DNA from: Thermosynechococcus sp. CL-1
Lineage (GTDB): Bacteria > Cyanobacteriota > Cyanobacteriia > Thermosynechococcales > Thermosynechococcaceae
Direction of reading: 5' to 3'
Assembly (NCBI RefSeq): GCF_008386235.1
Contig: NZ_CP040671.1
Coordinates: 1,738,001 to 1,802,000, forward strand
Length of the DNA stretch: 64,000 bases
In this document: in pieces, positions 38,231 through 48,065 of the stretch
Layout: each line of letters opens with the position of its first letter
How positions within the stretch are numbered: position 1 is the first letter of the stretch
Notes under the pieces: model-generated
What the model was told of the DNA's origin: nothing
Database searches by the model: none
What the model saw: only the letters and a program-made list of their open reading frames with translations
Position numbers and translations under genes: made by a program

Positions 38231-38495
38231 TGGTACTCGTCAGCCCTGCCATTTTCAGGCCTTCACAATAAAATTCAGCATGCTCAAGGGCACAGGTGAT
38301 CACCAAGGCCACCCCCGTCATGTGCGCCTCCATCATGATATCCACGGCTTGGGGTTGGGTGAGGCTCGGCACAGTCTTCAGCAATACCTCCACCACATAC
38401 TCCATGGAATTGACATTGTCATTGTGAAGGAGCACACGATAGCGGGGCGCCAACTTGCGAACGGTTGCTGGTTTTTCAATGGTTTGCACTGACAT
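38214..38495 (-). CDS. clpS: Clp protease adaptor ClpS
   Basis: A 93-residue adaptor that brings N-degron substrates to ClpAP/ClpCP. The core APRYRVLLHNDNVNSMEYVV, the Asn/Asp residues that form the N-end pocket, and MEAHMTGVALVITCALEHAE are conserved. The ATG at 38495 has GGAGG about 11 bases upstream, and that GGAGG lies inside the alternative longer frame starting at 38513, which supports the shorter form. The gene overlaps the downstream CPBP protease gene by 17 bases, or ends before it if that gene starts at 38185. Confidence 0.93.
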   Translation of the reverse strand: MSVQTIEKPATVRKLAPRYRVLLHNDNVNSMEYVVEVLLKTVPSLTQPQAVDIMMEAHMTGVALVITCALEHAEFYCEGLKMAGLTSTIEPTE

Positions 38496-38571
38496 TGTTG
38501 GCCATGCCTCCATTCAGTGGACATTCAGTATCAGGAATTCAGCAAATATGCTTAAGATTTTAGCAAACGGA

Positions 38572-40092
38572 TCAAACTTGACCACTTGCCGATTCCGGAC
38601 GCAACAGCGGGAAAGCAATCACATCACGAATACTGGGGGAATCCGTCAGCAACATCACCAAGCGGTCAATACCAATCCCTAGGCCTCCTGTGGGTGGCAT
38701 TCCATGCTCTAGAGCTGTGAGGAAATCTTCATCAACACTGTGGGCTTCCAAATCCCCAGCCGCTTTGCGCCGTGCCTGTTCCTCCAAGCGTTGCCGTTGA
38801 TCCAATGGATCCGTTAACTCCGAAAAACTATTGGCGTGTTCGCGACCAACGATAAATAATTCAAATCGCTCCACCAGTCCCGGTTGGCTGCGGTGGGGCT
38901 TGGCCAAGGGGGAAATCTCCACAGGATAGTCAAGAACAAAGGTGGGTTGAATCAATGTCGGTTCAACAGTCTGCTCAAACACTTCGTTAAGCACTCGGCC
39001 AATCGTGTCACAGGCGTCTAAGTCTTTTACCCCTGCTTTTTGGGCTGCTTTCTTCGCCGCTGCTAGATCGCACAATTGGCGAAAATCAATCCCAGTGGCT
39101 TGCAACACTGCATCGTGCATGGTCACCCGTCGCCATGGGGGCGTCAGATCAATCGTTTCCCCTTGATAAGTCATCTTGAGCGTACCCAACACCTCCATCG
39201 CTGCTGTGGTGATGATTGCCTCCGTCAGCGTCATCATATCGTTGTAGTCGGCGTAGGCCTGATAGACCTCAATGGACGTAAATTCAGGGTTGTGCTTGGT
39301 TGAGATGCCCTCATTGCGAAAGATGCGCCCCAGTTCATAGACCTTCTCAAAGCCACCGACAATCAGGCGCTTCAGGTGCAGTTCTGTGGCAATGCGCAAA
39401 TAAAGCTGCATCTCCAGCGTGTTGTGATAGGTAATGAAAGGACGCGCCTCGGCTCCCCCGGCTTCCGTCTGTAGCACCGGCGTTTCAATTTCAATAAAGC
39501 CCTGCTCATTGAGGTAGCGACGAATGGCGGCAGTAATCAGTGCTCGCTTGCGGAAGGTATCGCGGACGTGGGGGTTGACGATGAGATCCACATAGCGCTG
39601 GCGATAGCGTTTTTCGACATCCGTGAGGCCGTGCCATTTATCCGGCAGGGGCAACAATGACTTCGTGAGCATGGTGTAGGATTCCACCACAACCGAGAGT
39701 TCACCCTTTTCTGTGCGCTTGAGGGTGCCCACAGCGCCAAGGATATCGCCGACATCCGTCAGGTGTTTCAAATCGGCAAAGGCGGCTTCCCCCATGCCTT
39801 GGCTAATGGTTTGCTTATCGAGGTAAAGCTGAATTGTGCCGCTGTCGTCCTGAAGTGTAAAAAAGGCCAGCTTGCCAAAGACGCGCCGCGCCATAATCCG
39901 ACCGGCGACACTGACGCGATCGCCCACCGCTTCGCCAGCGGCCAAGTGAGCATATTTTTCTTGCAGAACTGCTGCAGTATGGGTGCGCTCCCAACGATAG
40001 GCATAGGGGTTCATGCCCTGTGCTTGCAGTGTTTTGGCTTTCTCAATCCGTGTTGCCCGAATTTCGGCTCCCGTTGCCCCCACGTCGGCCAT
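38572..40092 (-). CDS. lysS: Lysyl-tRNA synthetase, class II
   Basis: A 506-residue class II synthetase charging tRNA-Lys. It has an N-terminal OB-fold anticodon domain ([20 protein letters not shown]), motif 1 near [20 protein letters not shown], motif 2 near [20 protein letters not shown] and motif 3 [17 protein letters not shown] at 40092 gives a normal bacterial length. It is divergent from ppk1, with about 105 bases between the starts. Confidence 0.97.
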   Translation of the reverse strand: MADVGATGAEIRATRIEKAKTLQAQGMNPYAYRWERTHTAAVLQEKYAHLAAGEAVGDRVSVAGRIMARRVFGKLAFFTLQDDSGTIQLYLDKQTISQGMGEAAFADLKHLTDVGDILGAVGTLKRTEKGELSVVVESYTMLTKSLLPLPDKWHGLTDVEKRYRQRYVDLIVNPHVRDTFRKRALITAAIRRYLNEQGFIEIETPVLQTEAGGAEARPFITYHNTLEMQLYLRIATELHLKRLIVGGFEKVYELGRIFRNEGISTKHNPEFTSIEVYQAYADYNDMMTLTEAIITTAAMEVLGTLKMTYQGETIDLTPPWRRVTMHDAVLQATGIDFRQLCDLAAAKKAAQKAGVKDLDACDTIGRVLNEVFEQTVEPTLIQPTFVLDYPVEISPLAKPHRSQPGLVERFELFIVGREHANSFSELTDPLDQRQRLEEQARRKAAGDLEAHSVDEDFLTALEHGMPPTGGLGIGIDRLVMLLTDSPSIRDVIAFPLLRPESASGQV

Positions 40093-40197
40093 ATTGGTAG
40101 AAACTCTCCACGATTAGCAAACCTTAACCTTCTCATTGTACGCTCTGGAATCGGTACCAACGCTGCTAAAGGGGAATCGAGTACAGTGGAAGTTAGT

Positions 40198-42423
40198 GTG
40201 ACCAATGAACAAGAACAAACGGCCATGCCCCCCGCGAAGTCCCCTCGCCGTAAAACTCCCGAACCCATTGATCTGCATGATCCGCAGTACTACTTCAACC
40301 GCTCCCTCAGTTGGCTGGAATTTAATAAGCGGGTACTCCACGAGGCCTATGACCCCCGCACACCGCTCCTAGAGCGGCTGAAATTTATGGCCATTTTCAG
40401 TTCCAACTTAGATGAATTTTTCATGGTGCGGGTGGCGGGCTTGAAGCAGCAAGTGGAAAGTGGCATTGTTCAAGGGGGAGCCGATGGCATGCCCCCAGCG
40501 GAGCAATTACAAGCAGTGCGGCAATATCTGCTACCAATCGTTACTGAGCAACACCGCTATTTCGACCAAGAATTGCGTGCTCTCTTGGCCAAGGAAGCGA
40601 TTTTTCTCACCCGCTTTAATGAGTTGACCCCTGAGCAGCAGGCCTACCTCAACGACTACTTCCAAGCGCAAGTTTTTCCGGTGCTCACCCCCTTAGCAGT
40701 CGATCCGGCGCACCCCTTTCCCTACATTTCTAGCCTCAGCCTCAACCTTGCGGTTCTGATCCGTGATCCCGAATCTGGCCAAGAGCGACTGGCACGGGTA
40801 AAGGTACCGAATCGGTTTCCGCGCTTTGTTGCCCTGCCCCAACATTTGCACTCGCCCCAAGGTGCCCATTGGCTAGGCGTTCCCCTCGAAGAAATTATTG
40901 CCCACAACCTCAGTGCCCTCTTTCCGGGGATGGAGATTCAGGCCTACTTTGCCTTTCGCATTACCCGTAGTGCTGACCTCGAACTAGAAACGGACAAGGC
41001 GGATGATTTACTGATTGCCATTGAGCAGGAAATTCGTAAACGGCGCTTCGGCTCTGTGGTGCGTCTAGAGGTGCAGCGGGGCATTCCACCGCTTCTGAGG
41101 CAAACCCTGATGGAAGAGATGGATCTCGAGGAGATTGATGTCTATGAACTCGATGGTCTGTTGTGCTTGAATGATTTGTTTGCCTTTATGGGATTGCCCT
41201 TGCCCCAGTTCAAGGATCCGGAGTGGCAACCCCAAGTTCCCTCCAGTTTCCAGCGGGTAGAGGAACGGGAATCGATGTTTGACACCAGCAGCGAAATTAC
41301 CACCCTCGGCACTGACTATTGGGAAGCCGTGGCCAACGAACTCTTCAGTCTCATTCGCGAGGGGGATATTATCGTTCACCATCCCTACCATTCCTTTGCA
41401 GCAACAGTACAGCGCTTTATTACCTTGGCGGCCCATGATCCACAGGTACTGGCGATTAAGATGACCCTCTATCGCACATCGGGTGACTCGCCGATTGTCA
41501 GTGCCCTGATTAAAGCCGCAGAGAATGGCAAACAGGTGGCGGTTTTGGTGGAACTGAAGGCGCGCTTTGACGAGGAGAACAATATCCTCTGGGCACGGAA
41601 GCTGGAAAAAGTGGGCGTCCACGTGGTCTATGGCGTACCGGGTCTAAAGACTCACACAAAAACGGTTTTGGTTGTGCGCCAAGAGGCGGGGCAAATTCGT
41701 CGCTATGTCCACATTGGCACAGGCAATTACAATCCCAAAACTGCTGGCCTCTATGAGGACTTGGGGCTGTTTTCCTGCCGTGACGAGTTAGGAGCGGATC
41801 TCTCGGAACTCTTTAATGTGCTCACGGGCTATTCCCGCCAACGGGATTATCGCCAGCTTCTCGTTGCCCCGGTCACAATGCGCGATCGCACGCTGCAATT
41901 GATTTACCGTGAGATTGAACACGCCCGCAATGGTCAACCGGGGCGGATTATTGCCAAGATGAATGCGATCACAGATACGCAGGTGATTCGTGCCCTCTAT
42001 GAGGCGTCCCAAGCAGGGGTAGAAATTGATCTGATCATTCGTGGCATGTGCTGTCTGCGGCCGGGGGTACCGGGGGTGAGCGATCGCATTCGGGTGATTA
42101 GTATCATTGGCCGCTTTTTGGAGCACTCACGGATTTTTTACTTTGGCAACAATGGCGAGCCAGAGTACTACATTGGCAGTGCCGACTGGCGATCGCGCAA
42201 CTTAGACCGCCGCGTAGAAGCCATTACCCCCATTCAAGATCCAACCATTCAACTGGAACTCAAAGAGCTGCTTGAAATTATGTTGGCAGACAATCGCCAA
42301 GCGTGGGAGCTGCAACCCGATGGCACCTACCAGCAACGACAGCCAGCCCCCGGTGAACCCGAACGCGGTACCCACAGTGTTTTAATGGCACGTACCCTCA
42401 AGGAAGTAGAAGGGAGCCGCTAG
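40198..42423 (+). CDS. ppk1: Polyphosphate kinase 1
   Basis: PPK1 reversibly makes polyphosphate from ATP. The 741-residue product has the N-terminal segment YYFNRSLSWLEFNKRVLHEA, FMAIFSSNLDEFFMVRVAG, the phospholipase-D-like half with IKMTLYRTSGDSPIVSALI, and the phospho-accepting histidine in VHIGTGNYNPKTAGLYEDLG, plus GSADWRSRNLDRRVE at the end. I chose GTG at 40198 because GGAAG precedes it by 6 bases; ATG at 40225 (MPPAKSPRR) is an alternative. The open frame back to 39763 lies antisense to lysS and is not coding. The stop TAG overlaps that of the convergent ABC gene. Confidence 0.95.
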   Translation: MTNEQEQTAMPPAKSPRRKTPEPIDLHDPQYYFNRSLSWLEFNKRVLHEAYDPRTPLLERLKFMAIFSSNLDEFFMVRVAGLKQQVESGIVQGGADGMPPAEQLQAVRQYLLPIVTEQHRYFDQELRALLAKEAIFLTRFNELTPEQQAYLNDYFQAQVFPVLTPLAVDPAHPFPYISSLSLNLAVLIRDPESGQERLARVKVPNRFPRFVALPQHLHSPQGAHWLGVPLEEIIAHNLSALFPGMEIQAYFAFRITRSADLELETDKADDLLIAIEQEIRKRRFGSVVRLEVQRGIPPLLRQTLMEEMDLEEIDVYELDGLLCLNDLFAFMGLPLPQFKDPEWQPQVPSSFQRVEERESMFDTSSEITTLGTDYWEAVANELFSLIREGDIIVHHPYHSFAATVQRFITLAAHDPQVLAIKMTLYRTSGDSPIVSALIKAAENGKQVAVLVELKARFDEENNILWARKLEKVGVHVVYGVPGLKTHTKTVLVVRQEAGQIRRYVHIGTGNYNPKTAGLYEDLGLFSCRDELGADLSELFNVLTGYSRQRDYRQLLVAPVTMRDRTLQLIYREIEHARNGQPGRIIAKMNAITDTQVIRALYEASQAGVEIDLIIRGMCCLRPGVPGVSDRIRVISIIGRFLEHSRIFYFGNNGEPEYYIGSADWRSRNLDRRVEAITPIQDPTIQLELKELLEIMLADNRQAWELQPDGTYQQRQPAPGEPERGTHSVLMARTLKEVEGSR

Positions 42424-44231
42424 TTAGCGCCTGCATACCCTTGCGCCATGGCTCGAAAGTCTGGACTGTTTTGCAGGAGTTCTTGGTAGCTCCCGACAGC
42501 CGCCACTTGGCCATTGGCCATTAGGTACAGGCGATCGCACGCCATGACAGTGCTGAGGCGGTGGGCAATCATAATAATGGTTTTTGCACCACTGAGGGCT
42601 TGAATCGCATCCATCACTCCCGCTTCCGTTTGATTGTCAAGAGCCGCTGTTGCTTCATCCATAATGAGCACTGAGGGGTTGTGGTAAAGGGCGCGGGCAA
42701 TGCCAATTCGCTGGCGCTGTCCTCCCGAAAGGCGCACCCCCCGTTCACCGACAACAGTGTCTAGGCCTTTTGGCAGGGTATGGACAAAGGTGGCTAACTG
42801 AGCTGCCTCTACCGCAGCCCACAGGGCGGTTTCATCAATGGCCTCTGCCGGTAAGCCAAAGGCAATGTTGTGGCGCAGCGTGTCATCGGAAAGATAAATG
42901 GTTTGGGGAATATAGCCAATCTGCCGTTGCCACTGCGGTAGGTTGTGGTAAATGCTCTCACCATCCACCCGAATATCCCCTTGAGAAGGTTCTAGGAGTC
43001 CCAAAATCAAATCGACAATTGTGGTTTTCCCTGCCCCTGAAGCTCCGACAAAGCCAACCATTTCCCCCTGTTTAATTGTGAGAGAAACCCCACAGAGGGC
43101 TGGCCGAGGGGCATTGGGATAGGTGTAGTGCAGATCAATCAGTTCTAAGCGATCCTGAAAAATTGGTGCTGCTGCTGCAGCAGAGGTAGAGGGAGCCTGC
43201 AACATTCTGGCTTCTAAAAGATCGTCATACAACAAATCGACAGAAGCAGAATAGTAAATAACGTAGTTAAGGTTGTTGGTTAAGCGAGTTGCCGATGGCA
43301 ACAGACGAAACGCTGCAGCTGCAAATAGAGAAATTAGCGGCAGAACTTGTGCCACGTTGCCCCGCTGAAGCAAGTTGAGGATAACAATAAGAATAATTGT
43401 GAGAACGGCTAATGTTTCAAAATAAGCACGGGGCAACTGCTGAACAAACTGCAAAATTAAGTTTGCTTTGCGGTCTTCAATCATGTTTTCAGCATAGGTC
43501 TTCAGGAATTGCTGCTCGCGACCTAGGACTTTCGCTTCTTTGATGCCGCCCAAACTCTCACTAATACTTTGGATCGATTTTTGAGCATAATCAATGCGAC
43601 GTTGACCCACTTCCTTGAGCTTATGGCGAAAGGCTTGAAAGAAAAGCAAGGATAGGGTTGAGATTAGAGCAATAACCAAGATTGAGATGAGAGGGTTACT
43701 CCAAATAATGACTGAAAATATGGCAAAAACAATTAGAGATTCAGAAAAAATAACCAATAAAGGCAGGAGATACAAATTAAAAACATTATTTATTTCAGTA
43801 TTTACATTCTGGATTAGTTTAGCAGTATTGTTTTGCAGGTGAAATGTGTAGGGTTTGTAGAGATAGGATTGCAATAATAAACTTGAGAACTTGCGGTACT
43901 TACTGTTCAGAAACTCCAACTGAAGATAGGTGCTCAAGGCAATAAACAGGTTCTTGCCCACATATAAAAGCCCTAGGGCAGCACTGAGGATCAATAGCCA
44001 CTGGGATTGCTCTGCAGTGGTTAGAGGAACCTCTCGCCAAAATAGGAGGGCATTTAAGCGTTCCGGTTTTTCGACGACAGCAATAAAGGGCAGCACCAAA
44101 CCCACCCCCAAGGCTTCCCAAAGGCTGCTAATTAGCATCAATAGGCCAAGGCCTATCAGTTGCCAGCGATCGCCCCGATCCAGTAGTCGCCAAATTTTGC
44201 CAAGGGAGCGCAGTGCAGGGTGCTTTAACAT
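42420..44231 (-). CDS. ABC exporter, fused permease and ATPase
   Basis: A 603-residue half-transporter. Residues about 20-330 have six membrane helices (LIGLGLLMLISSLWEALGVG, LIVFAIFSVIIWSNPLISIL), followed by an ATPase domain with Walker A GASGAGKTTIVDLI near residue 395, the signature LSGGQRQRIGIARAL, Walker B VLIMDEATAAL and the H-loop IAHRLSTV. The overall sequence is closest to flippases for lipid-linked sugars such as PglK and to other polysaccharide or lipid exporters, rather than peptide exporters, but the substrate is not proved. The middle of the membrane part (43600-43900) is more AT-rich than its neighbours. Confidence 0.87.
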   Translation of the reverse strand: MLKHPALRSLGKIWRLLDRGDRWQLIGLGLLMLISSLWEALGVGLVLPFIAVVEKPERLNALLFWREVPLTTAEQSQWLLILSAALGLLYVGKNLFIALSTYLQLEFLNSKYRKFSSLLLQSYLYKPYTFHLQNNTAKLIQNVNTEINNVFNLYLLPLLVIFSESLIVFAIFSVIIWSNPLISILVIALISTLSLLFFQAFRHKLKEVGQRRIDYAQKSIQSISESLGGIKEAKVLGREQQFLKTYAENMIEDRKANLILQFVQQLPRAYFETLAVLTIILIVILNLLQRGNVAQVLPLISLFAAAAFRLLPSATRLTNNLNYVIYYSASVDLLYDDLLEARMLQAPSTSAAAAAPIFQDRLELIDLHYTYPNAPRPALCGVSLTIKQGEMVGFVGASGAGKTTIVDLILGLLEPSQGDIRVDGESIYHNLPQWQRQIGYIPQTIYLSDDTLRHNIAFGLPAEAIDETALWAAVEAAQLATFVHTLPKGLDTVVGERGVRLSGGQRQRIGIARALYHNPSVLIMDEATAALDNQTEAGVMDAIQALSGAKTIIMIAHRLSTVMACDRLYLMANGQVAAVGSYQELLQNSPDFRAMAQGYAGAN

Positions 44232-44269
44232 TCCGTTTTAGAGGTAACAACGCCTTGATCTTAGGCTAC

Positions 44270-45043
44270 TTATGCCCAAGTCGTGCTTCCCAAATCTGGC
44301 GGAATATCTTGCCAGCGACCTTGACCGACCGCCCGAACCGCTTCCCGCAAATCCACTGCTTTGGTATAAAGTGCCTTACCGACGATCGCCCCCGATAACC
44401 CTTGGGGACTGAGGGCAAAGAGACTGAGAATATCCGTGAGGGAACCCACGCCACCCGATGCAATGACCGGGCGATCAGTTGCCGCCAATAACTGCCGCAG
44501 GGCTGGAATATTCGGCCCTTGGAGGGTGCCATCCCGCTGAATGTCGGTGTAAACAAACCCTGCTACCCCCATTGCTGCCATTTTTTGGGCAAGATCGGTG
44601 GCCAAGATCGTTGAGGTGTCTAGCCAGCCCCGCGTTGCCACATAGCCATCGCGAGCATCCAGCCCTACCCAAATGCGTCCGGGGTATTCTGCGGCCAAAC
44701 TGGCCACTAGCTCTGGATCCTCAAGAGCCACGGTACCCAAAATGGCACGATTGACGCCTTGGAGAAAGAGATCAGCCACTGCTTGGCGCGATCGCAAGCC
44801 ACCCCCCACCTGCACAGGAATTTCAAGGGAGGCGACGATCTTGGCAATCAGATCATAATTTCGCGGTTCGCCCGTTTTGGCTGCATCTAGGTCAACGACA
44901 TGCAAGCGGGGAGCACCCAACCGCTGCCAGTAGAGGGCAACTTTTAGAGGATCATCATGAAAAACCTTGACCTTACCATAGTCCCCTTGCACTAGGCGCA
45001 CACATTTGCCGTCAAGTAAATCAATGGCGGGGATAACATCCAT
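44270..45043 (-). CDS. hisA: ProFAR isomerase (histidine biosynthesis)
   Basis: HisA isomerises ProFAR to PRFAR, an Amadori rearrangement in histidine synthesis. The 257-residue (beta/alpha)8 protein has DVIPAIDLLDGKCVRLVQGD with the first catalytic Asp, VQVGGGLRSRQAVADLF, WVGLDARDGYVATRGW with the second Asp, and VIASGGVGSLTDIL in the phosphate site. Length is typical. It is 38 bases downstream of the ABC exporter start in the same direction. No other his gene is in the window. Confidence 0.96.
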   Translation of the reverse strand: MDVIPAIDLLDGKCVRLVQGDYGKVKVFHDDPLKVALYWQRLGAPRLHVVDLDAAKTGEPRNYDLIAKIVASLEIPVQVGGGLRSRQAVADLFLQGVNRAILGTVALEDPELVASLAAEYPGRIWVGLDARDGYVATRGWLDTSTILATDLAQKMAAMGVAGFVYTDIQRDGTLQGPNIPALRQLLAATDRPVIASGGVGSLTDILSLFALSPQGLSGAIVGKALYTKAVDLREAVRAVGQGRWQDIPPDLGSTTWA

Positions 45044-45401
45044 TGGCGTCAGAAATCCTTATTGAAAAATTGAAAATTTGAGCGTAACTCCCATCCTAGC
45101 AGTCACAAGGGGTGAAGCGCATCGGAGGATTGCTAACATAGTCCCCTCCGTTCCTGAATTGACAAGAGCCACCCATCGAAGGCCGCGCCCTGTCTAAATT
45201 CCTGTGGCGATCGCGTGATTATGCAACAGATTTAATAGGATTCCGTTTGAACATGTCCCCCATATCCTCGCGCAGCAGGTGGGGAAACCTTCATAGGCGG
45301 ACAGAAAATTCAGGCTCATTTCCTCGAGCCTTGGGAATTTGAGTGCTGCTCACCAGTCAAGGTAAGCTAACAAACAAAGGATTTGCTTGGGGTACAAGGA
45401 C
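45044..45401. other. Divergent intergenic region
   Basis: A 358-base gap upstream of the leftward hisA and the rightward DUF697 gene. It contains AT-rich TTGAAAAATTGAAAATTTG at 45062-45080, just upstream of hisA, and no convincing RNA gene, repeat or coding stretch. Two promoters are expected here, but I cannot place them with confidence. Confidence 0.4.
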
Positions 45402-46649
45402 ATGGCTGTTGCTGCCGCCATTATTCTCTTGTTGTTGAGTGGCTGGGTGAATGACCATCCGTGGGGATGGCTGCTGATTCTTGGTCTAGGGTTGGGCTAT
45501 TGGTACTGGCGGCGATCGCCCGCTGCGCCAAACCCAGCTCCCCCTCAACCTTCTCTGCATCCTCAATTACTGGAAAAGCAACTGGCAGACACGCGGAGCC
45601 TTTTGCAGGAACTTCCGATAGAGCGCCAAGCCTCCCTACAATCAGCCCACAGCCAACTCCAACAGCGGTTAGATAGCCCAACGGTTGAGGTCTGTGTTCT
45701 CGGGCAATCGGCCTATGCTCTCAATCGGGTGTACGATGCCGTCGCTACCCTACCCCTCGATAGCTGTACGTTTCAGCAGCAAACATTGGCAACGGTGCCC
45801 CAGGCAGACTTAGTGCTTTTGACCGTAACGGGTGCCCTTACCGCCAGTGAGTTTGAGATGCTGCGGGTATTGCAAGCAAGCCATTATCACGTTCTTGTGG
45901 TGTGGTATCCAGAAATGGTGCAGGAGCGCGATCGCCCGAAGGGCGCGCTTTGCAATCGCGTGGCAGTGCATTTACAGCAGCAACTGCAACAACTCCAGAT
46001 TGGACAAGATCAACTCATTCCCTTTACACCCCACAATCCCCAAGAACTCACCTCCGCAGTGCTGCACTGTCTCACCCAAGAGCGAGCGAATCTGGTCTTA
46101 GCCGGCACCTATCGCCGTGCCCAACAACTCCATCAACAGGCGCAATCCGCCCTCAACCAGTATCGCCAAGAACGAGCCACCCCGATCATTGAACGCTACC
46201 AATGGCTGGCAGCAGCGGCAACGGCAGTGAATCCTCTTCCGCTTCTGGATCTCGTCATGGCCGGGGGGCTATTGGTGCGCCTCACGTGGGATCTCGGTCA
46301 AATCTACCAACGCTCCTTTCGCTTGGCGGATGCTGAACCCCTTGCCAAGGAGCTATTGCGGCTAATGGTGCAGTTGGGGGCTGTGGAACTGGGCACCCAA
46401 TCCCTAGGACAGTGGCTCAAGGGCAATTCCCTCACCTATTTGGCAGGAAGCTGTTTACAGGGGGCAACGGCAGCCTATGTATTGCGCTTGAGTGGCTTGA
46501 GTTTGATCCATTACTTTGAGACCGCTCCCCAAGTAAAATCTCTGCCCTTGGTGACTCGATTGCAGCAAAGCCTTCAGTGGGCACAGCAACAGGTGGGACG
46601 CTCTCCCTTGCAAACCCTAGGACAGTCTCTTGGCTTGCCGTCGGCCTAG
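45402..46649 (+). CDS. DUF697/YcjF-type membrane protein with degenerate GTPase-like region
   Basis: A 415-residue protein from ATG at 45402. Two N-terminal helices (AVAAAIILLLLSGWV, GWLLILGLGLGYWYW) anchor it. Residues about 85-220 look like a G-protein-type Rossmann domain: VEVCVLGQSAYALNRVYDAV sits where a P-loop would be but lacks GKS, and ADLVLLTVTGAL and VLVVWYPEM follow. The C-terminal part (AAATAVNPLPLLDLVMAGGL, LAGSCLQGATAAYVLRLSGL) is DUF697, a membrane-embedded domain in cyanobacterial GTPase-like proteins. The likely loss of nucleotide binding is inference. The 3' end overlaps the convergent glycosyltransferase by 33 bases. Confidence 0.72.
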   Translation: MAVAAAIILLLLSGWVNDHPWGWLLILGLGLGYWYWRRSPAAPNPAPPQPSLHPQLLEKQLADTRSLLQELPIERQASLQSAHSQLQQRLDSPTVEVCVLGQSAYALNRVYDAVATLPLDSCTFQQQTLATVPQADLVLLTVTGALTASEFEMLRVLQASHYHVLVVWYPEMVQERDRPKGALCNRVAVHLQQQLQQLQIGQDQLIPFTPHNPQELTSAVLHCLTQERANLVLAGTYRRAQQLHQQAQSALNQYRQERATPIIERYQWLAAAATAVNPLPLLDLVMAGGLLVRLTWDLGQIYQRSFRLADAEPLAKELLRLMVQLGAVELGTQSLGQWLKGNSLTYLAGSCLQGATAAYVLRLSGLSLIHYFETAPQVKSLPLVTRLQQSLQWAQQQVGRSPLQTLGQSLGLPSA

Positions 46650-47408
46650 CCAGTGACGCAGGAGTTGAGCGGCAAAAAGCACAACAAATGCGGGGTTGTT
46701 TATCAGATAGCGTTGCCAGAGGCGGCGGGGTTCTTGCAGGACTCGAAAGAGCCACTCCAGACCGATCGCCATCATCCAGCGAGGCGCTTGCGCTACAACG
46801 CCACTGTGAAAATTAAAGGCTGCTCCCACACCCACCAAGACAATGGGCAGAAAAGGGCTTTGGCGAGCCATCCACTCCTCCTGCTTGGGACAGCCAAGGC
46901 TGACAAAAACCAGATCAGCACCGCTATCAAGGATGCGCTGGCGATCGCTGGCCTCCTCCTCAGGGGTCAAGGGACGAAAGGGAGGCGCGTAGGCACCCAC
47001 TAACTGCATCTTGGGAAAGCGCTCTCGCAGATTTCGTTGCAGCCGCTCTAACACGAGGGGTTCACTGCCATAGAGGAAAATACGCCAGCCTTCCTCTTGG
47101 GCGCGATCGCACAACGCCAGCATCAAATCAGGACCATAGACCCGCTCTGCTTGCGGAAAGCCCAACAGCTGTAAGCCCCACACCAAGGGCATGCCGTCAG
47201 AGGTCACCAGTTGGGCACCATTCACCACCCGTTGAAAGGGCGATCGCCACACCCCTGTCATGACCACATGGACATTGGCCGCCACCACATAGCCCCCCTT
47301 ACCTTGATTAATCCATTCAGCTATAAGATCACAGGCTTGGCTGTAGGTGGTGACATCAATCCGTGTCCCTAAAATGTGCGCCGACTCCACGCTGGGGCTA
47401 CTCCGCAT
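46617..47408 (-). CDS. WecG/TagA/CpsF family glycosyltransferase
   Basis: A 263-residue GT26 glycosyltransferase, which transfers N-acetylmannosamine or a related sugar onto lipid-linked acceptors in surface polysaccharide synthesis. Motifs are VVAANVHVVMTG, LVTSDGMPLVWGLQLLG with the catalytic Asp, RVYGPDLMLALCD, IFLYGSEPLVLERL and FVSLGCPKQEEWMARQ. A C-terminal amphipathic, Arg-rich end (LLRHWLGRRQAKRLS) suits membrane attachment. The exact sugar is unknown. It is convergent with the DUF697 gene. Confidence 0.9.
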   Translation of the reverse strand: MRSSPSVESAHILGTRIDVTTYSQACDLIAEWINQGKGGYVVAANVHVVMTGVWRSPFQRVVNGAQLVTSDGMPLVWGLQLLGFPQAERVYGPDLMLALCDRAQEEGWRIFLYGSEPLVLERLQRNLRERFPKMQLVGAYAPPFRPLTPEEEASDRQRILDSGADLVFVSLGCPKQEEWMARQSPFLPIVLVGVGAAFNFHSGVVAQAPRWMMAIGLEWLFRVLQEPRRLWQRYLINNPAFVVLFAAQLLRHWLGRRQAKRLS

Positions 47409-47498
47409 GTTTCACGTGATTCCAGCGTAGGACATTGGTTGCAGAACCGAAGTGAACATCCGACAATGCAAAGCAGATGTCATGTTGTGCCCTGCAGA

Positions 47499-48065
47499 AT
47501 GAATTTAGAAGAGTGCTATCGCATTCTGGAGTTGCCACAAGGGGCGTCCTTAGCTCAAGTGAAATCCGCCTACCGACGGCTAGCACGACGCTATCATCCC
47601 GATGTCAACCCTGGCGATCGCACTGCCCATGAGAAGTTTATTCTCCTCCAACAGGCCTATGAAAAATTAGTACGAGGACTGCCCACCTTTCGGCCTACCC
47701 CTGTTAAATCAGAACCCCAATCTCGCCCACCGCAGCCACCGCCGCCTCTTTCCGCCTTTGAAATTCAACTCAAAGATACTAGCTATCGCCAACTGCAAGA
47801 GTTTCTCAAATATCACTGCTATCAACGTGCCATATCCCTTGTGGAAGGGTTGGCCAGTCGGCTGCCTCAAGATGCCGAAGTACGCCAGTGGCAAGCCGTC
47901 ACCTATCAGTGCTGGGCGAGGCAACTCATTCGCGATCGCCAGCCCCAAGCGGCACGGGAATACCTGCATCGCGCGCTGAAAGCCGATCCGGATAACCGAC
48001 TCCTTTGGCAAGAAGCAGAAAAAGACTTTCGTACCCTTGATCGCCTCTACGGCAAAGACATCTAA
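47499..48065 (+). CDS. J-domain protein with C-terminal helical repeats
   Basis: A 188-residue co-chaperone-like protein. Residues 1-60 form a J domain (ECYRILELPQGASLAQVKSA, RYHPDVNPGD with the HPD motif that stimulates DnaK). A Pro-rich linker (SRPPQPPPPLSAF) leads to a C-terminal helical region (RAISLVEGLASRLPQDAEVR, AAREYLHRALKADPDNRL) resembling two TPRs. It lacks the zinc and substrate domains of DnaJ, so it is a type III J protein. ATG at 47499 is chosen by homology; no strong ribosome site is visible. Its TAA overlaps the stop of the convergent DUF3288 gene. Confidence 0.85.
   Translation: MNLEECYRILELPQGASLAQVKSAYRRLARRYHPDVNPGDRTAHEKFILLQQAYEKLVRGLPTFRPTPVKSEPQSRPPQPPPPLSAFEIQLKDTSYRQLQEFLKYHCYQRAISLVEGLASRLPQDAEVRQWQAVTYQCWARQLIRDRQPQAAREYLHRALKADPDNRLLWQEAEKDFRTLDRLYGKDI

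Noticed and set aside
39763-40197. Upstream extension of the ppk1 frame into lysS
   Set aside because: This part is antisense to lysS and has no similarity to PPK1; GTG 40198 has a ribosome site.
47376-47498. Longer N-terminus for the J-domain protein
   Set aside because: The extra 41 residues are antisense to or abut the divergent glycosyltransferase start and look non-coding; the J domain begins exactly after ATG 47499.
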